Made by a program: the position numbers and the translations under genes. From Paramarasmius palmivorus (Eukaryota > Basidiomycota > Agaricomycetes > Agaricales > Marasmiaceae), in the NCBI GenBank assembly GCA_037176845.1, contig JAYKXP010000018.1, forward strand, positions 558,001 to 622,000: a DNA stretch of 64,000 bases, read 5' to 3'. The stretch's first letter is position 1. Each line of letters begins with the position of its first letter. The notes beneath the pieces are model-generated. The model ran no database searches. It was given only the letters and a program-made list of their open reading frames with translations, and had not been told where the DNA came from. Positions 22,990 to 34,719 of this stretch are shown here, piece by piece.

Positions 22990-24300
22990 AGTGGGAAGAA
23001 CGTCCATGTTGCACATGGTGAGCGCTAAGTAGTCCGCCAGTCTCGGTACATCGAACAATATCCCGAAGGAATCTGCCTTGATGCATCAAGGAATATTTCG
23101 TGTCATGTTCGGGACTGTCTGTTTAAGGAGTATATTAGGGAACAGCTGGACATGGAATAGAGTCGGGAAACCCTTGATATCGTACACCCTTCCGATCGTT
23201 GAAATCGTCTTCGAACACACGTCGACTTGCTGCGCTCTTCGTGAATTGTCCGGTAGCGGCGCAGTGTCTATAAGGCATTCACGTTAGTATTTTGTTGTCG
23301 CCAAGTAAGCACGAGAAATCACGAACGTCGGCATAGGGAGCCTACAGGCCCCTTGGTGCGATACCTAGCGCAAGCTCAATTCCTAAGTTCGCGGACAGAG
23401 ATCCCGAGTTTGTGATCAGTCGAGGACACGGCGGAAGATCTTGGACGCGATATCCTGTAATCCCCAACTGGAGCCTTGGCCTTTGTACCACTGTGATCCC
23501 AAATTACACCACCAGCGCGAATTGTGCGCCTCTTCCGTCCTATTTTTGATCATGTAGGTATTATTTCTGGAAGAGGACCAGGGTCAGCTCGGCATTATGC
23601 CAGTACTACGAGAAATGCTGACCGAGCGAGCCCGGAAGTTCCAACTTGAACATACATTTCCTCGCTCTGAAATCGAAGACGTCCTCAGCATGCATTATTG
23701 ACACATAGCCTAAGATTGAGAAGTCAGCGGTATTCATACCCATCCGGCTGTCAGTGACGAACCTGGAACGCATCAGAGCAGGTCGTGGTGTAGTGCCATG
23801 GGGCTTTTTCGATAATCGATGTTTCCTTGAAAGTCTTGAAATTGGTGCGAGATACTCGAGCGGATCGGTGTGAGGTAGAAATCGAAGCCCAGCAGGAAAA
23901 AAAAAAGAATTGCGATGTCGTGGATTCTCCTTTCCACTGTCTTGGCTACTAATATGACTGCGTAAGCCCAATCGTAAATCAAAATACGAGCAGACGCACC
24001 CAACAAGCGTGAAGAATGCATCCGACACATTGCCAGGCAGAATTTCTCCGCGTCCACAAAAACCTCTACATCAAGTTGTCCTTGCTCTGGATTGGAGACA
24101 TGAATGATCGCTTCTTGGGGTTTGGGGTATAGCAGGTGGCAGTTTCGATAGAGATAGAGTCGGGGTCCTTCGAATTTGGAATTTGGAAGGTCTGCGATAG
24201 TTCAAGAGATGAGCCAAAAATGCACCACGTTATAGGGCAAGTCACCTTGCGCACCTTTAGGCTTCTCGGCCTCGGACTTGGCCGCGAGGCATGATGATCT
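22990..24300 (-). pseudogene. Gene X relic, best-preserved copy
   Basis: This is the most readable X copy. On the minus strand a 5' exon reads ...AKSEAEKPKGAQ and ends at a GTGACTT donor near 24,243. The intron ends CTATCGCAG, and the next exon (about 24,190 down to 24,055) reads DLPNSKFEGPRLYLYRN... and EAIIHVSNPEQGQLDVEV. Further downstream are the ATATGACTGCGTAAGCCC block (about 23,950), a stretch with FLPHTDPLE, and the AISTVGR-type 3' block near 23,200. I cannot connect these into one uninterrupted frame. No domain is recognisable, so X stays an orphan. It lies upstream of NLR copy 3 on the same strand. Confidence 0.45.
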
Positions 24301-24419
24301 CTGGAAAGTGAGCGCGATAGAAACTAGGTTCGTTCAAGATTCGTCGTGTTCTCGAGTTGGAAACGGTGAAGTGCCGGTGAAGCTAAGTGCCAGTGAAAGA
24401 GACGAACAGAGAGGTGATC

Positions 24420-25050
24420 TATGTATCCGATCCTACTTCACTCTCTCACCCCCACCATGACTTGGTCCTCGATTCTTCACCAAGCTCAAGGCACTCGAAC
24501 ACGTTTGGTCTAGCTCTGACAGGCTCCTATTTCTGCGGCTCTGCTTTGTACGCAAGATAAAGTATAAGCAGAAGGATTAGAAGAGGCTCTGGTCCAGAGA
24601 CTGGAATGTTTTACGCACATTGAGACGGAGTCGTTAAAAGGCAATAGGACGCTATACCGATACGCTGTGGTAAGCACTCTTTCATTCGTTTGAATGGGCC
24701 GTCCGAAAGCTAATACAATATCCCTTCTCTAGAAGTACCAGTCTCTGCTCCAGTGAAACCAAAGCCGATTCGGAGGTAGATCGTCTTCGCTGGACTCGAG
24801 CTTGTCGCCGTGTCCGACAAATCATCACCGGCTGACCTGTTCTCGCTGGCTCTCAACGCTACGTCGCGTAGTCCCATACACTACGATAAACCACCACTGC
24901 CAGTTCCAGCGTATTCTTTTGTACAGAGGAAGCGGTTAGCGTATATCACTCACCAAGCAAATCAGACATTCAAAGAGTGGGACAAGCTCTTTGATTCTCT
25001 TGGATTTGGACTGGGTAGTGTGGAAAGGGATATGAATGTGTATCTTTAGC
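24420..25050 (+). pseudogene. Gene Y relic, copy at 24.4-25.05 kb
   Basis: It begins with a word related to the USP upstream region (GATCTATGTATCCGAT, 24,416-24,431). The Y exon border GATACGCTGTGGTAAGC is at about 24,659-24,675. A last-exon frame from 24,810 to 25,049 is open for 79 codons and includes YSFVQRKRLAYITHQANQTF, corresponding to KRLAYITKRIEQSK in the copy at 3.6 kb. The acidic tail is missing and the C-terminus differs. It may encode a short peptide but is most likely a truncated relic. Confidence 0.4.
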
Positions 25051-25059
25051 GGTAGGACA

Positions 25060-25460
25060 TAGATGTCTGGTTTCGTGAGTAATTACAACCTTGATGATTT
25101 TGTCCCTTACATATCCACTAGATTCAATGTACCCATCGTCATAGTCTATACGATCAATGACACCAGATTAGTCCTTGCTTCATCCTTATGCCTATTGTTT
25201 CGATATCACCAGGGCCTCTCGTGGGTCTTCCATTCAAAAATGGCTCATAAGGCTCAGTACCAGTCGCATCTCGAACACTATCCTTCGCTCTTGGTTTTGT
25301 CCGGGATCGTATGCCCAAACGACATAATGCACAGCTAAATGTCGGCTATGAGCAACATATTATGAACCATTCAATCGGTACATCCACAGACGCAGTAGTG
25401 TCGACGATATCGGGGCAAACCGAAACCGTTTGCACCCACAGTGCTAATCAGTTCTGGCGA
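25060..25460 (-). pseudogene. Worn copy of the 8.2-9.6 kb membrane protein gene
   Basis: The plus-strand sequence at about 25,305-25,440 matches the 3' part of the membrane gene at about 8,425-8,535: both contain TATGCCCAAA(T/C)GACATAA(C/T)GCACAGC, then ACATCCACAGACGCAGTAGT versus GCATCTACAGAGGTAGTATT. Gaps that are not multiples of 3 separate these blocks, so the frame (minus strand) is lost. Only the C-terminal membrane segment region is recognisable. Confidence 0.6.
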
Positions 25461-26080
25461 AACGGATTCAATACAATCTATGAGCTCCATTTGCGGTAGT
25501 AAGCGTCACTTCAGTGAGAGCTGTCAAATACATGCTTACACGTGCCACCTTCAACAGCTTTCTTTTCCGAAAGCTAACAAGAATCTTCGTGTATACGAGC
25601 GGGACAGAACATTCGCCCCGTCGGTGGCACGAAAAGACCGACCTTTGCCTCGTTGCCATATAAGCGCCCATTCGCCCTAGGATCAGACGCAGTGCGGAAA
25701 CGAATACAGGCGCCCTTCATGATATCCCAGCAAGTCTTGCCAACGACGAAACAATGCATTCTGCTAGGCCCGGGTGGGTCAGCAGAACTGACGCAAGTTT
25801 CTGGTGAAAATTCTCGTTAAGCGGTTTCGGGATGAGCATCTATGGTCAACAGCACTTGCCATTATTCTCGTTATTCTGCATGGGCATGCAATTAATCCTT
25901 ATTCAACTTCAAGGTTCCGCACATCTCCGTGGCGCCTAAGTCACCTTCTATCTATTCATGCCCATTCTAATTCTCTTCTTCCCAAGGTGCCATCGTCTAG
26001 ATAAGTAAGTGACGGCGCTTCGCTCTTGGAAGCCAACACCATGTGATAGGACATACCATATATGATACTCGGAGAGCGAG
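25461..26080. repeat. intergenic, contains second copies of non-coding blocks from 10.4/14.3 and 14.9-15.06 kb
   Basis: About 25,630-25,720 is related to the blocks near 10.4 and 14.27 kb. About 25,880-26,080 is a copy of 14,885-15,060 (shared GAAGCCAACACCATGTGAT). No coding frame is supported here. Confidence 0.4.
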
Positions 26081-26480
26081 CTTGAACCCAAAGGCTCGAC
26101 TTGTTCGAATGTGGATCCGCGGATGGAAGAGACCCGTGTCCTGTGAGTGTCTTGCGACGATAACATAGTAATACGAGGTCTCTTCTACCGAGCGATAACG
26201 CTGTCTTCTGATCCAGCTATTGAACGCTTTCGGTATGAATACGTCTGGTGGAGAAAGGGACCTTGATTAATACTGACGTCGTGAATTCTTTCTGTTTCTC
26301 AAATCGTCTTGTACCAATGATCATCTCTTATTGATCCCGACGAATCTTCAATGTACGGTTTCTTCTCAGCATGGTGTGTGTAAAAGCAGTCAGTGTCCTT
26401 TGATTATCGGATCCGGTTACAGGTATTAGCAGAAGAGCTCTATCATAGAGAAAGACGACTTACGCACCTCGGATCTTGGA
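26081..26480 (-). pseudogene. Duplicated relic matching 2.2-2.7 kb
   Basis: This is the second copy of the relic at 2.04-2.70 kb, joined by CGACGAATCTTCAAT and GATGAGTTTCTTCTA words. It leads directly into a trace of gene Y (26,460-26,640) in which only the two ends of Y remain, so most of Y has been deleted between the relic and the 3' flank of NLR copy 4. Confidence 0.4.
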
Positions 26481-26823
26481 TGAGTTTCTTCTAGCTCAGG
26501 AATCGGGACATGGTGGACATTGGTGGTGCAAACGAGGAGAGAGTTGTGCATCATGAATGCATGATCGGTAGGGGCATCCGAGTCAGCGCTAAACGTCTCT
26601 TCAGTTAAACCATCACATCATGCATCGCACTGGATAGTTGGCCATGGGAAGGATAATAGTTGAATTGGAAGTGTATTTCTAGTACATAGATAAGTTTTGT
26701 GAGTAATTGCGACGCTAATGACGTAGTCTGTTTTGTTACGTATCCGAGTAGGTCACGGTGTTCTGAAACCCGATAACTACTATACTTCCAGCCTTTAGCT
26801 TTGTCAATCATCTTCATCTGCCT

Positions 26824-29367
26824 TCAAACCGTTTCACGCTCGCGCCTGAACCACTCTCGTATTGATTTAAGCCTCGTTTTGGGTGGACTCGGTGGGCTCG
26901 GATCTGGGGAAGGCACGGCCAAGTCGGCGAGTAAATCACGAAGTTCATACACACGCGCTTTGAGTGCAACTAGATCTTCTTCCTGTTGGCCCAATAAATA
27001 AACTTGATAGTTGAGTTCCAGTCTTATAATCACATACCTTTGCTAGATTTCGTTCTACACACTTAGAAGTGTTGTACATGATATCATTATCAAAAATCTT
27101 CTGTCTCTCGTCATAGGTGAGAGAAACGTCCCGCAAATTATGTCTCGCATACAATGCACATCCTTTGACTGGCGTGACGGGAACCACAACCCATGTCTCA
27201 GGTAGCACACGTTCATATTGAGTAGAAAGCACCAATGGGTATACTCTGTAATCCACCGAGTACTTTTCCGTCCACCATGTTTGGTAATAGTGCCAACCGT
27301 CATCAGAGATCGCATAAATGACACGTCTCAGGCCTGCGTAGGCACGTTCTACGCGAAGGATGCATCGTGTCGCAGACAGTCTTTGCTGAGACCAATGGAG
27401 AATTTCCCGTCACAGGGGTCGAGGAGAGGATCCAATCGTTCAATGAAGGTTTGAAGTACCGGTGCTCTTGGGTTGGACTGGGCAAAAGAAACTCTTTTAG
27501 AACACTCTCAGAAAACAATCAAAGATGAACTTACATTTGCCCAAGATAGGCAACGTTTCCAATTACCGAATAGTGAGGACAAAAAGTTCTCTGTCCGTAC
27601 CATGGTGAGAGCCAAAGCCAAGGCAGATTCGGGGCGGAATTCATTCAACTGAGCGAGTAAGCTAACACTTGGCTGTACAATTTGACAGCAATAGATCGTC
27701 CAGTATTTGGATGCATAGCAACTCAAGGTAATCGGGTTGGTGGCCTCTTTGGCCTCTGCCTGCCACTTAGCGATAGCGGCATCTGAAGGTTGCTGGCTGG
27801 ACGAATGATAATGATACGGGGGGTAATGTGCTGCGTAGGAGGAAAGGGTACGCAACAAAAGTACGGCAACAAGGCACTCGTACTCTTCCCTGGAATACTG
27901 CGAGACAAAAAAGTCTCCCGAACGAGCTGCATCCTCGAGAAACTCGGTGAAAGAGGCATGGAGGATACGTATTACAGGATTCATATCCTCTGCTTTGGGG
28001 AGATAGATCACAGAGCGTAGTCGTAACAGGACCATCTCCACATCACCTGGCCTGAGCTGTAACAGTTGGGTGACGAGAGATGGTGAGCGCCACAGATACG
28101 ACTGTATTTTTGAGTAACCGTCCTTACGAACTTCGTCGGGTTCATAAGTGGGGGTGATCAGTAGCCGAAGGATTACATGGACTTTATCCCAATGGCGACA
28201 TGTTGACAATATCTGTCGGTACAATAGGTCCAAAGGAGAATATGGTGAAGCTTGGGTGATCCCAGGCTCCGTGCCCAGAATCGTCTTCAACCGATCCTGT
28301 GGTCGATAATCGATATCGTCGGTGTCGACAAACTTGATGACCGTGACCGCAAAGACGAACTGTCCGCTCGCCCTCCAAACCAGATTCGCCACATCGTCCT
28401 TGCTCGGCCACATCTCACCCTGATCTTGTAGAACAGGATACTGCCTGCGAAGCTCGGCGAACTTTTCCAGGAAATACCTTTGAATATCAAGATCCGATTC
28501 GGTCAGCTCTCCTGTAAAACGAGCCGTTGTACCAGATATCTCGATGCGCTTCAGAAACGATGCGAAGCCCGTGTTCTCAATGTGGCGGGAAATCTGGATT
28601 TCGGGTCGGCTGCATAAGAGGAATATGAAGGGTGTGGGAGTATCAAAAGAGACTGCATAATCAACAATCTCAATGAGCTGTTGTTGGGATATGTGATCGA
28701 CGCATTCATCTATCCCGTCAACGACTAGAAGGTCTGGAGTAGTCCTTCGCCAGGACCTCTTCGTTATTGAGAACGGCTCTAAGAGCAGTTTACGAAATTG
28801 GACTTTGGCGGTATTGTCGAAGACGTTGGGATCGGAGCGAATGGCATCAATAATAAGTGGACCAACAACGTTTCTGAGATAAGAGGATGTGCAGCACTGA
28901 TAGGCTATTGTTGCCACAAAAGCGTCAAGCTTGTCGCGAGTCGGGTCGTTTCTAGAGAAGAAGAATGCCCCAACCAGGCGTCCTCGATGATCTTCTGCGG
29001 TCTTTTGAGCGATCGCCGACTTGCCAACGCCAGCAGACCCAAACACCCACTGAACTCTTGTGCTCGATCTGCGCTTCGAAATCCATTCATGTAAAGTCTC
29101 GAGAGTTCGCACCCGCGTCCCAGGATGACAATGCAACGCAGAAACGGAATCTGAGTCGTGGGTTGCATTCATGGCGGCACGTCTTGCAGGGTCCTGAAGT
29201 ATCTGTTCTGTATGGCCTGAACTGAGTAAGCTCGCTCAGAAACGAGATAGGCACTACTCACCGTCAGTGGTCGGATGGTAGACATTATGTATGTTGTATT
29301 GGGGCCCATGAACGTTGTTGATTGCATCCCCTTGCACCCCGGTATTGGTTGGGCCATTGAAGGCCAT
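26824..29367 (-). pseudogene. NACHT NTPase (NLR-like), copy 4, C-terminal frameshift
   Basis: Exons 1 (29262-29367) and 2 (27535-29207) are intact and encode 593 residues: leader MAFNGPTNTGVQ with NNVHGPQYN, Walker A GSAGVGKSA, FFFSRNDPTRDKL, Walker B LLVVDGIDEC. Exon 3 (27038-27477) starts correctly, but relative to copy 3 about 10 bases are missing after the LRHDA codons, so translation stops at a TAG (27349-27351) 42 codons into the exon. The rest of exon 3 (WWTEKYSV... to ERNLAK) and exon 4 (26824-26982, EEDLVALKARVYELRDLLA) remain readable in the right order. Product: about 635 aa instead of about 795, keeping the whole NACHT region. It may be a pseudogene or a truncated but expressed NTPase. 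Confidence 0.85.
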
Positions 29368-29789
29368 GGCAATATATCAGGAGGGGATGGCGAGGGGACG
29401 ATACTGGATGAGATAGGTGAAGGTATCAAGGAATATCGCCGTATAACGGAATGCGAAAGGAGCGATAGTGGAATGGATATGGACGAGGAGCGGGTCCGTT
29501 GAGCGACAAGAACAAGATGCAACGTGTCCAACCGAAGATCCCGTGCTTTCCATGCGGCTACAGCCTTCATTCTAGCTGACATCCGATATTCTTCAGTGAC
29601 ATGAGGCTTGGGCGCTCTTATAGAAGGTGCTTTCCGTAGCGGCACTGGAGCCTGCATCAACGCAGAAATACCAGCTACCCATACTCAGACCACTTAGTAT
29701 TGGGCGGTGCATTCGGTGAAACCTCCTGGCAGGGGGCGGGTATGATAGCTAGTATTCAAGAAAACTGCCTAATAAGACAATGATCAGCA

Positions 29790-30800
29790 GGTACCAGCTT
29801 GGGACAATCTTGATATTGTACGTCCTTCCAACCGTTGAAATCGCCTCCGAACACAGTACCCAGATTCTCTTTCGCAGCAAGGAACCTGAGTTCACAAGCA
29901 GTCGAGAACGAATCTGAAGGTCATTTGAAGACGACGCACTCAGTGCTCCTGCCATGGTACTCCTGCCTTTGCCCCGTAACCCCCACCAAAGCGAAATGTA
30001 GAACCCGCTCTGGATCTTCGTCTTGCCATATAACGTTCCACAGTGCAACCATTTTTTCTAGAAGAGAGGTGGGGTAAGCTTGATATCATGCCAGCACTAC
30101 GACAAAAGCTGACCGAACTACCTAACCAGAACTCGGAAGTTCCAATTCAAGCACCCATCTCCTTGCCTTGCAAAAAAAAAAAAAAAAAAAACACGTTCTC
30201 GGAGTATTGCCATGTAACCTAAGGTGAAATGCGATTTAGTGGTATTCGTGTTCATCTAGAATGTCGATGGCGAACCTGGAGTGCATCGGTTCAAGTCGTA
30301 TTGTATGGAGCTCTCTCGATACCGCATGTTTCCTTGAAGGTTTTGACGTTTGGAGCGAAAGGTTCGGTGTGAGGTAGAAACGAGTCGAGCAGGGGGAAAA
30401 GGAATCATGATGTCGTGAATTCTTCTTTGCACTTTGTCTTGACTGCTAACATAACTGCATAAACCCAGCTGTGAATCAAAATCCGAGAAAACGTACAGAA
30501 CAAGCTTGAAGAATGCAGACGACACCTTGCCAGGCAGAATTTCTTCTAGTGCTCAGTGTCCACAAAAACCTCCACATCGAATCGTCCTTGCTCTAAATTG
30601 GAGACGTAAATAGTTGCTTCTTGGGGGCAATAGGTCGCAGTTTCACTCAAGTCGGAGTACCTCGAAATTAGAATTTGGAAAGCCTGCGAGATGAGCCAAA
30701 AATGCACCATGTTATGGAGGACGTCACCTTGCGCACCTTTAGGCTTGGAGGTGTCTCAGTCTCGACCTAGCCTCGATGCATGGAGGTCTTTTGAAGGCGA
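29790..30800 (-). pseudogene. Gene X relic, copy at 29.8-30.8 kb
   Basis: The minus strand contains the 5' exon word AAGGTGCGCAAG/GTGACG near 30,735, a 54-bp-like intron, the block EATIYVSNLEQGRFDVEVF (about 30,560-30,620), CTGCATAAACCC near 30,453, and the 3' AISTVGRTYNI block at about 29,815. Some of these blocks are individually open, yet a stop splits the second exon. A run of about 22 A (30,171-30,191) interrupts the region. It lies upstream of NLR copy 4 on the same strand, as X does for copy 3. Confidence 0.45.
30170..30192 (+). repeat. Poly-A tract of about 22 bases
   Basis: An uninterrupted run of A follows CTTGC. It could be ordinary slippage or the trace of a reverse-transcribed insert. 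No flanking target-site duplication is evident. Confidence 0.8.
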
Positions 30801-31239
30801 GCTAGACTTGGGTTCGTTCAAGATCCATTGTGTTTTCGAGCTGGAAGTGCAGACGAGCGAAGGATTGATCTATGTATCCGATACGAGAAAGTTGGGCTGG
30901 GCTTTCCTAAGCGCTAAGCCTTGGATATCTTGGATCTTTACATTCACAATCAATAGCAGTCATTTATAGTCCTCGATTCGATCGGCCTATATGGAAGCAT
31001 TGGACTCTATTACCTCCATCCGCCGAACTAACCTCAGGAACCAGTTTGGAAATTGGAGTCCGTTCATCGGGCTCAAGAGGTCGTACCCTTGGAGTCTTGG
31101 ACACGTTCAATTGTCTCTTACGACGTATGTCCCTCATTTTCCCTCATTTTCCCTTCTATTCTATACGCTAACGCTCATAAAGCATCGAATCCTTCAAGTA
31201 CAAACTGTAGTCTGTAGTGGCTAGCCCGTGTCTCCTCCA

Positions 31240-31715
31240 AGCTCCGATTCCTGCGGTTCTGCTTCGCACGAAAGATAGAGCATAAGCAGAAGAAGTTCCG
31301 ATTCGCATCAGACATATTCAGGGCTTTTTACCGCGCACGTTGAGGTGGAGTCGCTAAAAGGCAATAGGATGCTATACCGATACGCTGTGGTAAGCACTCT
31401 TTCATTGTTTGAATGGGCCGTCCGAAAGCCAACACAATATTTTTTTCATCGTAGGCTAGAAGTACCAGTCTCAAAGCCAACGAAACCGAAGCCAAGGTAG
31501 CATCGTCTTTGCCACAGTCTTTGCTGGACTCATGTTCGACTAGCTCACCAACAAAACCTTTTCCTCGACAAGACCATCACATGTCCTCGGTGTCCTCAAT
31601 GCATCGGCGCGTACATTCCAACAATAAACCATTACTGCCAGCTCTGGCGTATCCTCTCGTCCAGGAGGAAGTGGTTAGCCTGTATCACAGTTCGCTAAGT
31701 GATTCATGAATCACG
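31240..31715 (+). pseudogene. Gene Y relic, copy at 31.2-31.7 kb
   Basis: It has the exon border GATACGCTGTGGTAAGC at 31,379-31,395, an acceptor near 31,455, then codons equivalent to TSLKANETEAK and the last-exon end with NNKPLLPALAYPLVQ, matching PLPVPAYSFVQ of the 24.9 kb copy. The KRLAYIT box is mutated (EEVVSLYHS in the same place). It is a relic. Confidence 0.4.
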
Positions 31716-32344
31716 CTTAGTGGGACAGGCTCTCGGGTAGTGGTGCTATTGAGAAGGTGGAACGAGGGCAAGGTTGAATGGTGACTCGTCTGCTGTAGCA
31801 GAGTGTGCCTCTGAATTTCTCGCTTGAACGTTAGTTGGTTCAGCAAGACGAGGATGAGGATGGGCAGAAGAGAAGCCAGATGGCGGATGAAGGACTTTAA
31901 CGAAGTTGAGGGAGGCAATGGAGGGGGATGTTTTAGACTGAGCGAGTGGGAACCTATAGAATTATATCTCTAGCACGACCGTGATATCATCATGTAGAAG
32001 GGGAATGATGGGCAACTTGTCATTCTACTTACCCCCAATTTCGGTCGGAAGTCTGACGATTTGGTGGCGCTCCCCAGCGATAACAGATATGAAGGTGAGC
32101 CCCCTGAATTCCCTGGCATAAACACCTGATCCATTTGTATTGGCAGATGTACATGCTTTGATAAATGCGATGTCGGCAGGATGCGGAATTAGTGCCTGTC
32201 ACAAGCACATTGTTTATCGATGAGGAAGAGAAGACACGCCACTTGCACATTGCGTTACTGCATATAAGTGTGATACCTAGTCTGCACCTTACACAGTCTA
32301 TCCTGACCTTCTTCGTTGCCAAGTCCACCTCATAGTATAACGGA
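31716..32344. other. intergenic; boundary between duplicated and single-copy halves
   Basis: No gene is supported. Past about 31.9 kb I find no further copies of X, Y or NLR sequence, so this marks the right edge of the duplicated region. The last 200 bp should include the promoter of the kinase gene. Confidence 0.4.
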
Positions 32345-34421
32345 ATGGTTCCAGACAGAAAATCTGTATTCTCTCGAGTGACCGGGGCTCTCCGTCGTCC
32401 CTTCGGTACACCGAGCCCCAGGACTTCACCTTCTCATTCAGGTCGAAATTCCATCGCCTCTGCTTCTCGTAGCTCACTCGGCGGGTTAGTAGCCGACACT
32501 GGGTCGGTGCATACCGGACGCGTCCGATCGCCATTCAACCCCTCATCCCCGGAATTAGATTCTCAGACAACCACGCTCATTCAACCACAGGATGCCACTT
32601 TATTCTCAACCATTGGGCAACAGTCCAGTGAAGATGTGTCTGAGGAATGGGGAGACCCTGCAAGAGACACTCGCGCGAGTTCCCAGAGCCCAAGATCAAT
32701 CCCTCAGATCATATATCATGTCGGTGGCGATGCCCACTTTTACGGGGATACCTTTCACCGTCACGGCCGGAGCGCTCGCACACAAAGCCCTGATGTGGGA
32801 TCCGAACAACCAAAAATCCATAATCCGACTCCCACTCCTGGAGTGGCTCCCAACGCCAATCCTTCCGGGCAACATTCTTCTCTGAGTCGTTCAGATCGAA
32901 GGGCGCCGAGTCGGTTCCGCAGCCGCGATGATGTTGCTGGCGAGGTTAGTGCGGAAGAGTGGGCCTCAGAGAATTTCCAGGCCTCCCGTTCTCATCCGAG
33001 TATGAACGAACACGAAATCAGACAGCTCGAGCAGATATTTCAGGACGAAATAGCCTATAGAAGATTGCTGAACAATCGGGGACCACTCGCTCAATCATTA
33101 TTGGATTATTTCCAGAAGGTGAGTCTTTGATTTCGTTCTTTTCCTAATTGAAGCGTGGTGCCTAAAATGGTCGGTGAAATTAGCTCATCGATGTCCCCGG
33201 AATCTCGATTAATATGCGCACTCAAATATGCAAAACAATGGTCCGCCTTTCAAGAAACTCTGGCCTTTGCCCCGGATGCTTGACGATACAAGGTGTGACA
33301 AAACTGACAGAATATCCGATTACTGGTGGTGGGTTTGGTGATATCTATAAAGGGTACCTTGAGGGTGTGCCAGATCAACTCGTTTGCCTCAAGGTGGTCA
33401 AAGTGTATCTTATGTCAGACCTAAAGCGCCTATTAACGGTACGCGTCAACATAATGGGGGTCTTTAAGTAACACTTACATTGTTGGTCTTACTAGGAATA
33501 CCTTCGTGAAGCAATTGTCTGGCGACAGCTCAAACATCCCAATCTTCTTCCCTGTCTCGGGTTATATTACCTTGACGAGACACAGCAACGTATATGCTTG
33601 GTTTCTCCTTGGATGGTGAACGGGAACCTCTCTGAGTTCCTAAGGCGTCATCCAGTGCCTTCTGTCAACCACCGCCTTCAGTTGATGTTGGATATAGCGA
33701 GAGGTCTATTTTACCTGCATACCATGCATGTCATTCACGGTGATCTGAAAGGTGTATGTAAACTGCAAAAGTAATCTGAGCATGGACTGACACTAAACCC
33801 ATAGGTCAATATTCTCATAACTCAGTCCCACAGAGCTTGCATTGCCGATTTTGGATTATCTCATGTTGCAGAGTCTCAGCTCTTCAAGATTTCGTCTAAA
33901 GCCACCAGTAATCAAGCCGTAGGAACTATCAGATGGGCCGCCCCCGAAGTGCTGAATGGCAATGAGCCTACGAAAGAGAGTGATGTTTATTCATGTGGAC
34001 TTGTGTATTACGAGGTACGTATGGTATTGCATCAGTGTTGAAGATGATCATTTCTGAATGCTGCTAGATTGTTACACTTGGGGATCTTCCATTCAAAGAT
34101 CTCCGCACCGATGCAGCGGTCACGCTTGCTGTTTCACAGGGAAAACGCCCGGAAAAACCTCAAGATGTTTCAGAGAAAGTGTGGTCAACGATGGAGCATT
34201 GTTGGAAGCACAAAGCAGGCGAACGAATTACAGCAGAGGATTTACTTTGGTCCCTACCCATCGACAAGAGTATTCCTCTTGCTGAAGACTGGGATGATCA
34301 GTTATTAACCAAACTGAACAAGAATGTAGTAGGAGGAAGCAGTGATCAATATCAGGAGGCATTGGACTTTCTGGAAGATCTAGCATTCAGAAAGGATGAG
34401 CTAGATTTGGATATATCGTAA
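32345..34421 (+). CDS. TKL-like protein kinase, 616 aa
   Basis: Five exons (32345-33118, 33184-33438, 33496-33753, 33805-34014, 34068-34421), all in phase 0, give 616 aa. Residues 1-258 are Ser/Pro-rich and probably disordered. The kinase domain shows a Gly loop GGGFGDIYKG (306-315), the ATP Lys in VCLKVV (328), the helix-C Glu (348), catalytic loop HGDLKGVN (424-431, Asp426), DFG (444-446), APE in RWAAPE and SDVYSCG. The HGD in place of HRD, together with the overall spacing, is typical of the tyrosine-kinase-like group expanded in Agaricomycetes. All catalytic residues are present, so it should be active; substrate and pathway cannot be told. Short introns cut the domain at the usual kind of sites. 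Confidence 0.9.
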
Positions 34422-34719
34422 AATAGCACTCATAGCTTCTAATTCATTCTGGTTTTCGCATCTAATTTTCCCCGTATCGAAATGACAAACTAGTCAAATG
34501 TGGGTCAGGCTTCAGGCTCCCGACGAGATGTGCGTGGACGTCATCAGACGCCATAGTAGAACGCTATGGAGGAAATCGTGCGAATAGAGGATGTTATCGG
34601 ATTCAAATCGGATTTGAGAGGATTGAGGGACATACCTTAGACCTTTGCCTGCCCTATAGCCGTTAGAAGAACTTAGAAGAAACTCCAAGTCATTTCACCG
34701 CCGTCACTACTGCCACATT

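Noticed and set aside
30170..30192. Retrotransposed gene copy marked by poly-A
   Set aside because: The sequence 5' of the A-run is intron-containing X relic, not processed mRNA, and no target-site duplication is evident.
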